DNA of 35,246 nt, taken from contig JAPOVF010000029.1 in the NCBI GenBank assembly GCA_026708285.1, positions 1 to 35,246 of the forward strand. The letters are read 5' to 3'. Positions 25,526 to 34,635 of this stretch are shown here, in pieces. Position numbers and translations under genes: made by a program. This DNA comes from Acidobacteriota bacterium (GTDB lineage: Bacteria; Acidobacteriota; Thermoanaerobaculia; Multivoradales; Multivoraceae). Position 1 is the stretch's first letter; every line of letters begins with the position of its first letter. The notes under the pieces are model-generated. The model was not told the DNA's origin and did not search any database. It saw only the letters and a program-made list of their open reading frames with translations.

Positions 25526-27175
25526 GTGAAGCAACCCTGGCGCAACCTCGCACTCGTCCTCTTCGTCACGGCCGTTCTCGTTGGCGGGCTGGCCGGCGGC
25601 CACCTGCTGGCGGTGGGCAGCGGCGAGTTGGCGCCCGTTCGCGAGTACACGGACCTGATCGAGGCGGCGCACGCGCACTACGCCGTGCCCGAGGTCACCT
25701 ACCGCGACCTGATCTACGCCTCGATCGGCGGCATGCTGCGCAGCCTCGATCCGCACACCAGCTTCCTGCCGCCGGTGGCCTACGACTCGATGCGGGAACG
25801 GCAGCAGAGTTCGTTCTACGGCCTCGGCATCTACGTGGGGACGCGCAACAACCGGTTGACGGTCATCTCGCCGATCGAAGGTACGCCGGGCTACGAGAAG
25901 GGAATCCGCGCCGGCGACATCATCCACCTCATCGACGGCGAGCCGACCGAGGAGATGAGTCCGAACGAGGCGATCCGCAATCTCAAGGGCCCCAAGGGGA
26001 CCGACGTCACCGTCACCCTGCTCCGTCCGGGTCTCGATGAGCCCCTGGTCGTCACCGTGACCCGGGCCGAGATCCCGCAGGAGACCGTTCGCCACGTTCA
26101 CATGGTGAAGCCGGGCGTCGGCTACGTCCTGGTCAACGACTTTTCGCGCTCGACCGGCGATGAACTCGAACGGGCCCTGGCGAGTCTCCGGGAGCAGGGC
26201 ATGGAGCGTCTCGTTCTCGACCTGCGGGAGAACGGCGGCGGCCTCCTCGACCAGGCGATCGAGGTGTCCGATCAGTTCGTGCCCCCCGGCAGCACGATCG
26301 TCGAAACCCGCGGCCGCATCGACACTTCCCACCAGACGTACCGCTCCAGCGGTCGCCACGAGCCGCTCGGCCTGCCCCTCGTCGTGCTCGTGAACGGCGG
26401 CTCCGCTTCCGCCTCCGAGATCGTTTCGGGCGCCATCCAGGATCACGACGTCGGTCTGGTCGTCGGCGCGTCGACCTGGGGCAAGGGGCTGGTGCAGACC
26501 GTCTACGAGCTGTCCTACGGTGCCGGGCTCGCACTGACCACGGCCCGCTACTACACGCCCTCCGGGAGGCTGATCCAGCGTGACTACTCCTCGTACTGGG
26601 ACTACTTGACGGAGTACGACGCGAACGGCAGCAACGGAGAGGATGCGCCGGAGGAGGGCTTCGCGCTCCCGGCTCCGTTGGAGGAGCGTCCGGTCTTCTT
26701 CACCGACCTGGGCCGCGAGGTGTTCGGCGGCGGTGGAGTGACCCCGGACTACGTGATCGAGCAGGACAGGCCGCCGGCCATCATCTGGCGTCTGCAGTCG
26801 CGGAGCGGCTTCCACCGCTTCCCGTTCGAGGCGGGCGACCAGGAAGGCGTCGAATCGACCGACTGGCAGGTGCCGGACGAGTACCTGGAGCGGTTCTGGC
26901 AGTGGGTCGTCGAAGAGGAGTTGGTCGTCGCCGAGGAACTCGAAGAGGCCCGGGAGGATCCGGAAGTGGACCGCCACGCGCGGGTCCGCCTTCGCTACGA
27001 GATCTTCAACACCGCGTTCGGCCTGACCGAGGGGTACAAGGCCCAGGCGGAACTCGATACGCAGCTTGCCCGCGCCCTCGAACTGCTCGACGAAGCGGAA
27101 GATCTCCTCGACCGGCGTCTGGACCTGGACGGCCAGGGCGGCAGCCCCGTGTCCGGTCTGGTCGCGCAGCAGTAG
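25526..27175 (+). CDS. ctpA: C-terminal processing protease (S41 family, CtpA/Prc-like)
   Basis: The product is 549 aa from the GTG at 25526. The ATG at 25454 overlaps an extended -10 box and adds 24 residues that are not signal-like. A signal anchor ([20 protein letters not shown]) is followed by an N-terminal helical part, a PDZ domain ([20 protein letters not shown] ... [15 protein letters not shown]) and the protease core with [20 protein letters not shown]. The Ser-Lys dyad is complete: Ser295 in [12 protein letters not shown] and Lys320 in STWGKGLVQ, 25 residues apart as in E. coli Tsp. A C-terminal coiled segment of about 120 residues follows (residues 430-549). It probably trims or degrades periplasmic proteins. 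Confidence 0.9.
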   Translation: MKQPWRNLALVLFVTAVLVGGLAGGHLLAVGSGELAPVREYTDLIEAAHAHYAVPEVTYRDLIYASIGGMLRSLDPHTSFLPPVAYDSMRERQQSSFYGLGIYVGTRNNRLTVISPIEGTPGYEKGIRAGDIIHLIDGEPTEEMSPNEAIRNLKGPKGTDVTVTLLRPGLDEPLVVTVTRAEIPQETVRHVHMVKPGVGYVLVNDFSRSTGDELERALASLREQGMERLVLDLRENGGGLLDQAIEVSDQFVPPGSTIVETRGRIDTSHQTYRSSGRHEPLGLPLVVLVNGGSASASEIVSGAIQDHDVGLVVGASTWGKGLVQTVYELSYGAGLALTTARYYTPSGRLIQRDYSSYWDYLTEYDANGSNGEDAPEEGFALPAPLEERPVFFTDLGREVFGGGGVTPDYVIEQDRPPAIIWRLQSRSGFHRFPFEAGDQEGVESTDWQVPDEYLERFWQWVVEEELVVAEELEEAREDPEVDRHARVRLRYEIFNTAFGLTEGYKAQAELDTQLARALELLDEAEDLLDRRLDLDGQGGSPVSGLVAQQ

Positions 27176-27186
27176 GACCTGCCGCC

Positions 27187-27222
27187 CACTGGGTGCGCTG
27201 GCCGGCTGCCGCCGAAGGCGGC
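27187..27222. repeat. Palindromic repeat modules A (partial) and B in a convergent gap
   Basis: CACTGGGTGCGC (27187-27198) is the module A head; its TTCT-loop arm is missing (the sequence goes to GGCCGGC directly). The hairpin GCCGCC-GAA-GGCGGC (27208-27222) is module B. The element fills the 55-nt space between the protease and rpmG stop codons and may terminate both. Confidence 0.7.
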
Positions 27223-27230
27223 GCAGACTC

Positions 27231-27386
27231 CTAGCGCATCTTCTCTTCGACGAACTCGACGTGCCGCCTGATCTTCGGGTCGTACTTCTTGAGCTTCAGC
27301 TTCTCGCGGCTGAGCTTCTTGTTCTTCGTCGTGGTGTAGAAGTACCCGGTACCGGCGCTTGATACGAGCTTGATCTTGTCTCTCAC
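27231..27386 (-). CDS. rpmG: Ribosomal protein bL33
   Basis: The 51-aa product starts with the GTG at 27386, with GAGGTG 7-8 nt upstream. [20 protein letters not shown] followed by [20 protein letters not shown] is full-length bL33. It lacks the two Cys pairs of the zinc-binding form, so it is the zinc-free type. It lies downstream of tRNA-Val and tRNA-Asp in the same direction. Confidence 0.96.
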   Translation of the reverse strand: MRDKIKLVSSAGTGYFYTTTKNKKLSREKLKLKKYDPKIRRHVEFVEEKMR

Positions 27387-27438
27387 GTGGTGGTCACCTC
27401 TGGTGAAGCCCGGTGGCCGGGGGAATGGCGGAGCGGAA

Positions 27439-27515
27439 TGGCGGGGCCGACGGGACTCGAACCCGCGACCTCCGGCGTGACAGGCCGGCATTCTAACCAG
27501 CTGAACTACGACCCC
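27439..27515 (-). tRNA. tRNA-Asp (GTC)
   Basis: Read on the minus strand: acceptor GGGGTCG/CGGCCCC, D-arm AGTTCAGCTGGTTAGAAT, anticodon stem CCGGC/GCCGG with loop CTGTCAC (anticodon GTC), T-loop GGTTCGAGTC, discriminator G and an encoded CCA. It is 77 nt with CCA and sits 52 nt upstream of the rpmG start. Confidence 0.96.
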
Positions 27516-27567
27516 GTCCTGAATCCGTTTCCCGTTTCCCCGACTCCTGAATCGTCCTTGACCTCCG

Positions 27568-27642
27568 TGGTGGGAGGTGGGGGATTCGAACCCGCGACCC
27601 CCTGCGTGTAAAGCAGGTGCTCTACCCCTGAGCTAACCTCCC
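27568..27642 (-). tRNA. tRNA-Val (TAC)
   Basis: Read on the minus strand: acceptor GGGAGGT/ACCTCCC, D-arm AGCTCAGGGGTAGAGC, anticodon stem CCTGC/GCAGG with loop TTTACAC (anticodon TAC), T-loop GGTTCGAATC, discriminator A and an encoded CCA. The length is 75 nt with CCA. It is followed in the same transcript by tRNA-Asp. Confidence 0.96.
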
Positions 27643-27687
27643 CGGCGCCGGCGCTCCGGCCGCCCGGCGGACATCGCAGGCCGCGCG

Positions 27688-27716
27688 ATCTTAGGGCAGG
27701 CGGCGGACATCGTCAA
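27688..27716 (-). promoter_or_regulatory. Sigma-70 promoter for tRNA-Val, tRNA-Asp and rpmG
   Basis: TTGACG (27716-27711), a 17-nt spacer and TAAGAT (27693-27688) on the minus strand give a start near 27681, about 40 nt before tRNA-Val. No other promoter-like site of this quality separates the three genes. Confidence 0.65.
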
Positions 27717-27741
27717 CGAAGAGCACGGTCGCGTCGCTCCG

Positions 27742-27750
27742 TGGCACAAT
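27742..27750 (+). promoter_or_regulatory. Extended -10 promoter for sodA
   Basis: TGGCACAAT fits an extended -10 (TGn then CACAAT), giving a start near 27757 and a 30-nt leader with AGGAG before the ATG. There is no clear -35. Confidence 0.35.
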
Positions 27751-27786
27751 CGCCTGCCCAACCACTTCCTCACAGGAGTACCGATC

Positions 27787-28386
27787 ATGCACGAAGTTCC
27801 GGATCTCGCATATCCCTTCGACGCCCTCGAGCCGCACATCGACGCGCTGACGATGGAGATACACCACGACAGGCACCATGCCGTCTACGTCGCGAACCTC
27901 AACGCGGCACTGGAAGGGCATCCGGATCTTGCCGCGATGAGCGTCGAGAACCTGCTCCGGAACATCGACGAGGTGCCGGGCTCGATCCGCGGCGCGGTGC
28001 GCAACCACGGCGGCGGCCACGCCAACCACTCGCTCTTCTGGTCGGTCATGGGACCGGATGGCGGCGGCGCGCCCAGCGGCGACCTGGCGACCGCGATCGA
28101 TATCCGTTTCGGTGGCTTCGACCAGTTCCGGGAGCGCTTCAAGGGCGCCGCGATGGGCCAGTTCGGCAGCGGCTGGGGTTGGCTGGTGAGCGGCGATGAC
28201 GGTCTCTCGGTGATCGCTCGCCCCAACCAGGATTCGCCGTTGATGGAGGGGTTGACTCCGCTGCTCGGCGTCGACGTGTGGGAGCACGCGTACTACCTGA
28301 GGTACCAGAACAAGCGGCCGGACTACCTGGACGCGTTCTGGAACGTCGTCGATTGGGACGCCGTGTCGGAGCGCTTCAGAGGCTGA
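27787..28386 (+). CDS. sodA: Superoxide dismutase, Fe/Mn family
   Basis: The 199-aa product is the cytoplasmic enzyme that dismutates superoxide. Metal ligands are visible: His in [13 protein letters not shown] (residue ~26), His in [13 protein letters not shown] (~78), Asp and His in [20 protein letters not shown] (~160, 164). The motif DVWEHAYY is the family signature. The ATG has a good AGGAG 9 nt upstream. Sequence alone leaves Fe versus Mn open. A 9-bp stem-loop follows the gene. Confidence 0.95.
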   Translation: MHEVPDLAYPFDALEPHIDALTMEIHHDRHHAVYVANLNAALEGHPDLAAMSVENLLRNIDEVPGSIRGAVRNHGGGHANHSLFWSVMGPDGGGAPSGDLATAIDIRFGGFDQFRERFKGAAMGQFGSGWGWLVSGDDGLSVIARPNQDSPLMEGLTPLLGVDVWEHAYYLRYQNKRPDYLDAFWNVVDWDAVSERFRG

Positions 28387-28392
28387 ATTCCG

Positions 28393-28423
28393 CTCTCCGG
28401 CTGTCCCACTAGGCGCCGGAGAG
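28393..28423 (+). terminator. Stem-loop after sodA
   Basis: CTCTCCGGC (28393-28401) and GCCGGAGAG (28415-28423) form a perfect 9-bp stem 7 nt after the sodA stop. There is no T tract. It overlaps the start of an extended -10 box (TGCTACGCT, 28424-28432) that may serve the next gene. Confidence 0.45.
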
Positions 28424-28432
28424 TGCTACGCT
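28424..28432 (+). promoter_or_regulatory. Extended -10 candidate upstream of the sigma-factor gene
   Basis: TGCTACGCT within GTGCTACGCTGCGC, a 14-nt string that also stands immediately upstream of purH (15396-15409). Transcription would start near 28439, giving a leader of about 98 nt that contains the SD-sequestering hairpin. Confidence 0.4.
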
Positions 28433-28510
28433 GCGCGGTCCTTGCCGACTCGTGGGTAAGGCCGTCCCGGCTGGATCGCCCCGGTTCCCCCGGACCGTCG
28501 CCTGGGCATC

Positions 28511-28534
28511 TCCGCTCCTTTTTCCTGGAGCGGA
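28511..28534 (+). promoter_or_regulatory. Hairpin that covers the ribosome-binding site of the sigma-factor gene
   Basis: TCCGCTCC (28511-28518) and GGAGCGGA (28527-28534) pair perfectly around the loop TTTTTCCT. The GGAG in the right arm is the only good Shine-Dalgarno for the ATG at 28537 (6 nt spacing). The stem ends 2 nt before the start codon, so folding should block translation. Thermal opening, a protein or a small RNA could relieve it. Confidence 0.55.
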
Positions 28535-28536
28535 AG

Positions 28537-29226
28537 ATGAACCCAAAGACCAATGAACACCAGTGCGAGGAGTCGCAGGAGTTCCCGGCGCTCTGGCGCG
28601 GGTGCGCTGCCCGCGACGGCGACTGGGCGCCCCTTGTCCAGCGAGTCGAACCGGCGCTGCGCTGCGCGCTCGCCGGGTTGGGGCGAAGCTACGGACTGCG
28701 CCTGACCCGGGATCTCCTGGACGAAGTCGTGCAGGAAACCTACCTCCGGCTACTACAGAACAACCGCCGTGTGCTGCGCGGATGCAAGGGACGCACGGAG
28801 ACGACGATCATGTCGTACCTGCGCAGGGTGGCGCGCAGCGCCCTGGTCGACTGGTTGCGCGCCCGCCGGGCGCTCAAACGCGACCCCGCCGCCGAGCTGA
28901 GCCTTGATCTCCTTGAGGGGCCGGCCGACGGCACCGACCGGCTGGAGTTGCCGGCGGCGGGGGCGAGTCCTTTCAACGAGATCTACGTCCGCGAACTCCG
29001 CGATCACTTCCGGCGCGAATGCTGGTGCGTGGCGAGCGGCCGACCTACGGGCCTGCGCGACACCTGGATTGCCGAGCGAATGGTCGTGGACGGCTGGAGT
29101 TCGCACGAGGCCGCGAGGGTGGTCCAACTGGCGCCGGCGACGGTCGCTACGGTGATCGGCCGCATGCGGCGGGACCTGCAGCGAAGGGGCCTCAACGTGC
29201 CCGGAAGGCTCAACTCGCGGGCCTGA
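28537..29226 (+). CDS. ECF-like RNA polymerase sigma factor
   Basis: The product is 229 aa. Sigma region 2 spans about 45-130 (RDLLDEVVQETYLRLLQNNR ... TTIMSYLRRVARSALVDWLR ARR). The DEVVQETYLRL segment corresponds to the core-binding D-x-x-QE-x-F motif. Region 4 lies at about 180-225 (WIAERMVVDGWSSHEAARVV, QLAPATVATVIGRMRRDLQR), a helix-turn-helix. The two are joined by a longer linker than usual. It should direct core polymerase to alternative promoters. No anti-sigma gene is adjacent, so control may be by expression, and its ribosome-binding site lies inside a hairpin. Start is chosen by the GGAG 6 nt upstream; an ATG 114 nt earlier has no such site. Confidence 0.75.
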   Translation: MNPKTNEHQCEESQEFPALWRGCAARDGDWAPLVQRVEPALRCALAGLGRSYGLRLTRDLLDEVVQETYLRLLQNNRRVLRGCKGRTETTIMSYLRRVARSALVDWLRARRALKRDPAAELSLDLLEGPADGTDRLELPAAGASPFNEIYVRELRDHFRRECWCVASGRPTGLRDTWIAERMVVDGWSSHEAARVVQLAPATVATVIGRMRRDLQRRGLNVPGRLNSRA

Positions 29227-29288
29227 AACCGGAGCCCGATCGGCGCATCGGACCCGTTTCTGCGAGACGTGGCGGCAAAGTTATGCCA

Positions 29289-29308
29289 TAATGGGCAACT
29301 GTTCATTA
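29289..29308. promoter_or_regulatory. Candidate operator/-10 region upstream of the ArsR-type gene
   Basis: TAATG (29289-29293) and CATTA (29304-29308) form a short inverted repeat with a 10-nt spacer, the usual geometry of an ArsR-family operator. CATAAT at 29287-29292 overlaps it and would serve as a -10. The AT-rich patch is unusual for this window. Confidence 0.4.
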
Positions 29309-29332
29309 GCAGCTTTCTGGAGATCTGAGACC

Positions 29333-29704
29333 GTGGACAACAGCACAGAACCCCGACCCGTCCGCCTTGGCGGTTCGCTGAGCGGATTCGAACCCCGGCA
29401 CCGTCGCTCCCGGAGAATGACGAAGGTCTTCAAGGCGCTCTCGGACTCGACGCGGCAGGACATCCTCCGACTTCTCGAAGACGAGCAGCGTTGCGTCGGC
29501 GACATCGTGGGCGAGTTCGAGCTTTCCCAGCCCACCATTTCCAGGCATCTCTCGGTGCTCAAGGAAGCCGACCTGGTGATCGATCAGCGGCGCGGCCAGA
29601 ACGTGATCTACCGGTTGAACGACGAGGCGCTCTCCGAGTCGATGCGCAGCTTCTTCGGCCAGTTTCGGAGCTGCCAGAACTCGCTGCGCAAGCAGTCCTC
29701 CTGA
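29333..29704 (+). CDS. ArsR-family transcriptional regulator
   Basis: The product is 123 aa from the GTG at 29333 (GGAG 10 nt upstream). An in-frame ATG at 29291 lies within the probable promoter/operator. The winged helix is complete: MTKVFKALSDSTRQDILRLL, then CVGDIVGEFELSQPTISRHL and SVLKEADLVIDQRRGQNVIY. The metal-binding ELCVCDL motif of arsenic/cadmium sensors is missing: only one Cys is present in helix 3 (QRCVGD), with another near the C-terminus (RSCQNS). It is probably a repressor sensing something other than arsenite, for example a small metabolite or redox state. No dependent gene is obvious other than itself; tRNA-Met and tilS follow. Confidence 0.85.
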   Translation: MDNSTEPRPVRLGGSLSGFEPRHRRSRRMTKVFKALSDSTRQDILRLLEDEQRCVGDIVGEFELSQPTISRHLSVLKEADLVIDQRRGQNVIYRLNDEALSESMRSFFGQFRSCQNSLRKQSS

Positions 29705-29793
29705 ACAGGCGGCGCTCACCGGTCGCGGGTGCTGAGACGCCGGGCCGGAATGCCGAAACGGGGACCGATTCCGGTAGGGTTCTGCGTCGATCT

Positions 29794-29870
29794 GGCGGTG
29801 TAGCTCAGCCGGTTAGAGCAAGCGGCTCATATCCGCTGTGTCGGGGGTTCGAGTCCCTCCACCGCCACCA
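29794..29870 (+). tRNA. tRNA-Met (CAT), elongator-like
   Basis: Acceptor GGCGGTG/CACCGCC, D-arm AGCTCAGCCGGTTAGAGC, anticodon stem AGCGG/CCGCT with loop CTCATAT (anticodon CAT), T-loop GGTTCGAGTC, discriminator A and encoded CCA. It is 77 nt with CCA. The acceptor arm is of the elongator-Met type rather than the C-rich arm of Ile2-CAT, but the neighbour is tilS, whose substrate is tRNA-Ile2(CAT), so Ile2 identity is a minor alternative. Confidence 0.9.
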
Positions 29871-30936
29871 CGCGACCCCGCCGCAGGATGGCTCCCACCC
29901 CGTCGAGCGGGAGGTTGCCGCGTTCTTCGACCGCCGTCCCGGCGTCGCCGGCGCCGTCCGCGGATCCACGGTCCTCGCCGCCTTCTCCGGGGGACCCGAT
30001 TCGTCCGCCCTGCTGATCGCGCTCCGCGCCTGCGCCTCCCGATTCGCCTTCAGGCTCCGGGCGGTCCACGTCGACCACCGGCTCGATGAAGGGTCGGCCG
30101 GTCGAGCCCGCGCGGCGCGCCGGATCGCCCGACGTCTCGGGGTTGCCTTCGAGCTCCGCGTCGCGCGCCCGATGCCGCCGGGCTTAAGCGGTGAGGAGTG
30201 GGCCCGCGCGGAGCGCTACAGGCTCCTCGCTGCCGCCGCCCGGTCGGCGGGTGCCAAGGCGATCGTCACCGCGCATCACCGGCTGGACCAGGCCGAGACC
30301 GTGCTGTTGCGCATTCTCTTCGGCAGCGGCCCCGCCGGTCTCGGGGCCATGCGCCCGGTGTCGGACCGTCTGGGCCTGCCGCTGCTCCGTCCCCTGCTCG
30401 ACCTCGAGCCGGGGCGCCTTCTCCGCTACGTGACCACACGGGGGGTCCACCCGGTCGACGACCCGACGAACCGCGCTCCGGGACCGCGCCGCAACTTCGT
30501 GCGCCGCCGCCTGCTGCCGCTCCTGGTGGCCGAAACGCCGGATGTGGGCGCCCGGCTGAACCGTCTGGCCGCGGCCGCTCAGGGCGCGGAACGGACCGTG
30601 CGACGGCTGCTCGACGAGGCTCTCGAGCCGCGGCCGGGTCGCAGGTGCTGCGAGATCGACACCAGCGCGCTGACACGGCTGCCGGGGACGCTCTGGCCGG
30701 CCGCGCTCGCCCGCCTTCACCGTCTGGCCGGCGCGCCCTATCCGCCGACGCGAGCCGCTCGGCGGGAGCTGCGGCGGCAGTTCGAGCGGCGGTGCGGCAA
30801 CGGATCGTCGGTCGGCTGCGACTGCGGCGACGGCTGGCGCTGGGAGGAGTCCGGCGACCGGCTGCGGGTGCTCCGGCAGCCTTCGTTCGCCGGGGATCAA
30901 AGAATTGAATTGCTTGAAGAACCGGGGACGGAGTGA
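29871..30936 (+). CDS. tilS: tRNA(Ile)-lysidine synthase; start codon not identifiable
   Basis: The protein modifies C34 of tRNA-Ile2(CAT) to lysidine. Motifs present are the PP-loop STVLAAFSGGPDSSALL, RAVHVDHRLDEGS, AIVTAHHRLDQAETVLLRIL (usual HADDQ is HRLDQ), FGSGPAGLGAM, and VDDPTNRAPGPRRNFVRRRL. A shorter C-terminal domain ends at the TGA (30934-30936). The frame runs open through the upstream tRNA. Between the tRNA end and the PP-loop there is no in-frame ATG, GTG or TTG; the ATG at 29887 is in another frame. Either initiation uses a rare codon, or there is a sequencing or real frameshift within the first 30 codons. The coordinate of the start is therefore the tRNA end, not a known start. 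Confidence 0.85.
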
Positions 30937-31026
30937 CAGTCTTGTTGCAGTCCGGCTGCCTGCGGGACAGGAATCTCGCTGGCCGGAGCATGGTTGTTCC
31001 TCCGCGATGAGAACGATCGACCGCCG

Positions 31027-33039
<2,013 letters not shown>

Positions 33040-33106
33040 AGACCTGCAGGCGGAGCGCCAACTCTGAACGCGGGCAGGCGCTGGTAGAACCGTCGATCTG
33101 AACGCG

Positions 33107-33880
33107 ATGGACCTGGCGCAACCGTTCGGACTTCTGGGCTGGAGGGACGTGGTCGACCTCCTGGTCGTCGCTCTCGTCGTTTACAACCTGCTGCTGCTGA
33201 TCCGGGGCACCGGGGGCATGCGCATCGTGCTCGGCATCCTCGTGCTGCTGGGCGCCGCGTGGATCGCGACGGCGGTGCGGCTGCGCACCCTGGAGGCTTC
33301 GCTGGCCTACCTGCTGCCGGCGTTGCCGGTGGTCATCGTGGTGCTGTTCCAGAACCAGATCCGGCGAGCCCTCGCGCGGGTCGGGCGCAACCCGCTGCTG
33401 CGTCTGATGACGGATCAGACCCAGGAGACGGGAATCCACGAGATCGTCATCGCCGCGCAGGCGCTGTCTCTGCGGCGATTGGGCGCGCTGATCGTGATCG
33501 AGCGGCTGGATGGTCTGCGCGACTACGTGGAGAACGGCATCCTGCTCGATGCCGAGATCTCCTACGACCTGTTGCTGACGGTCTTCGGCCGCGGCACGCC
33601 CCTTCACGACGGCGCCGTGATCGTGCAGAAGGACCGGCTGGCCGCCGCGGCCTGTTTTCTGCCTCTGACCACCAGCGCCGGCGTCTCGATCGAACACGGA
33701 ACGCGTCATCGGGCCGCGATCGGAGTCACCGAGGAAACCGACGCGGTGGTGGTCGTCGTCTCGGAGGAGACGGGCAGAATCTCGGTGGCGCAAGAGGGTC
33801 GCCTGACCAGCGACCTGACCATGCGCGAGCTGCGCAACAGACTCTTCGAGCTGGTACTGGCTCAGGGGGCAGCCAAGTGA
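33107..33880 (+). CDS. cdaA: Diadenylate cyclase (c-di-AMP synthase)
   Basis: The 257-aa product makes c-di-AMP from two ATP. Three N-terminal transmembrane helices (VVDLLVVALVVYNLLLLIRG, MRIVLGILVLLGAAWIATAV, LAYLLPALPVVIVVLFQ) precede the DAC domain with LHDGAVIV (Asp168-Gly-Ala) and GTRHRAAIG (Arg200-His-Arg), both catalytic motifs. It is the CdaA (not DisA) type. It is followed with 4-bp overlaps by ybbR and then glmM, the same order as in Firmicutes. C-di-AMP usually governs potassium and osmotic balance and cell-wall homeostasis. Confidence 0.95.
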   Translation: MDLAQPFGLLGWRDVVDLLVVALVVYNLLLLIRGTGGMRIVLGILVLLGAAWIATAVRLRTLEASLAYLLPALPVVIVVLFQNQIRRALARVGRNPLLRLMTDQTQETGIHEIVIAAQALSLRRLGALIVIERLDGLRDYVENGILLDAEISYDLLLTVFGRGTPLHDGAVIVQKDRLAAAACFLPLTTSAGVSIEHGTRHRAAIGVTEETDAVVVVVSEETGRISVAQEGRLTSDLTMRELRNRLFELVLAQGAAK

Positions 33881-34635
33881 GCGAGAACCGCAGCCTGTGG
33901 GCCTATCGGGCTCTGGCCGTCCTGATCGCGATCGGCATCTGGCTGCCTGCCTCGTACTGTCCCCGCCTGCGGGACGTGACCGTGCGGCCGATCGAGGAGA
34001 GCGTCGAGGTGGCGCGCGTCAACTACGAGGATCACGACCAGATGGTGGTCCTCGGCTCGCCGATCCTCGGTTCGCCCGAGGATCCCAAGGAGGCGCTCTT
34101 CGTTGAGATTCGGGGCAGCGAGGATGCGATGGCTTCCCTCAACCGGGATCAGATCCGGGTGCAGGTGCCGCTGGGAGAGAACCTCTTCGGCGGTGCGACG
34201 TACAGCGGTCCGCGACAGGTTGCCATCATCCTGAGTACCGAGCAGGTCGTGCTCCCCGCGGACGCGGAGGGCATCGAGGTGCTGTCGGTCACGCCCGAGC
34301 AGTTGACGCTGACCCTCGACGAGGAAGTCTCGGTTCAGGTGCCGGTGCAGGTCGACTGGAGAGGCGAACCGATCGGAGGCTTCAACGTCGACTACGACAA
34401 TGTCCGGATCGAGCCGCGCCTGGCGACGGTCCAGGGATCGCGCTCGGAGATCAACCGGTTGGGCTACGCGTTGGCGGGCCCGATCGATGTCGACGGCCGG
34501 GGCGTCGACTTCGTCGAGGAACAGGCGCGCGTGCGGTTCGAGAGCGACGACGTGGTGGTCGAGTTCCCCACCTTCGTCAGCGTCGAAGTGCCGATGATCC
34601 AGGGCCCCCAGCCGCAGTCCGGCGAAGGTTCTTGA
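33877..34635 (+). CDS. ybbR: YbbR-domain protein (CdaR-like regulator of CdaA)
   Basis: The product is 252 aa. The GTG start overlaps the cdaA stop (GTGA). One N-terminal transmembrane helix (WAYRALAVLIAIGIWLPASY) anchors an extracytoplasmic chain of YbbR repeats (VEIRGSEDAMASLNRDQIRV, VTPEQLTLTLDEEVSVQVPV, YDNVRIEPRLATVQGSRSEI). In Firmicutes this protein (CdaR) binds CdaA and changes its activity. Its stop overlaps the TTG start of glmM (TTGA), so cdaA, ybbR and glmM are translationally linked. Confidence 0.88.
   Translation: MSENRSLWAYRALAVLIAIGIWLPASYCPRLRDVTVRPIEESVEVARVNYEDHDQMVVLGSPILGSPEDPKEALFVEIRGSEDAMASLNRDQIRVQVPLGENLFGGATYSGPRQVAIILSTEQVVLPADAEGIEVLSVTPEQLTLTLDEEVSVQVPVQVDWRGEPIGGFNVDYDNVRIEPRLATVQGSRSEINRLGYALAGPIDVDGRGVDFVEEQARVRFESDDVVVEFPTFVSVEVPMIQGPQPQSGEGS

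Noticed and set aside
29794-29870. tRNA-Ile2 (CAT) instead of tRNA-Met
   Set aside because: The acceptor arm GGCGGTG and anticodon stem look like elongator Met. The adjacency to tilS is suggestive but not decisive.
29491-29870. Extending tilS upstream through the tRNA and the 3' part of arsR
   Set aside because: That sequence is explained by arsR in another frame and by tRNA-Met. The extra residues are not TilS-like.
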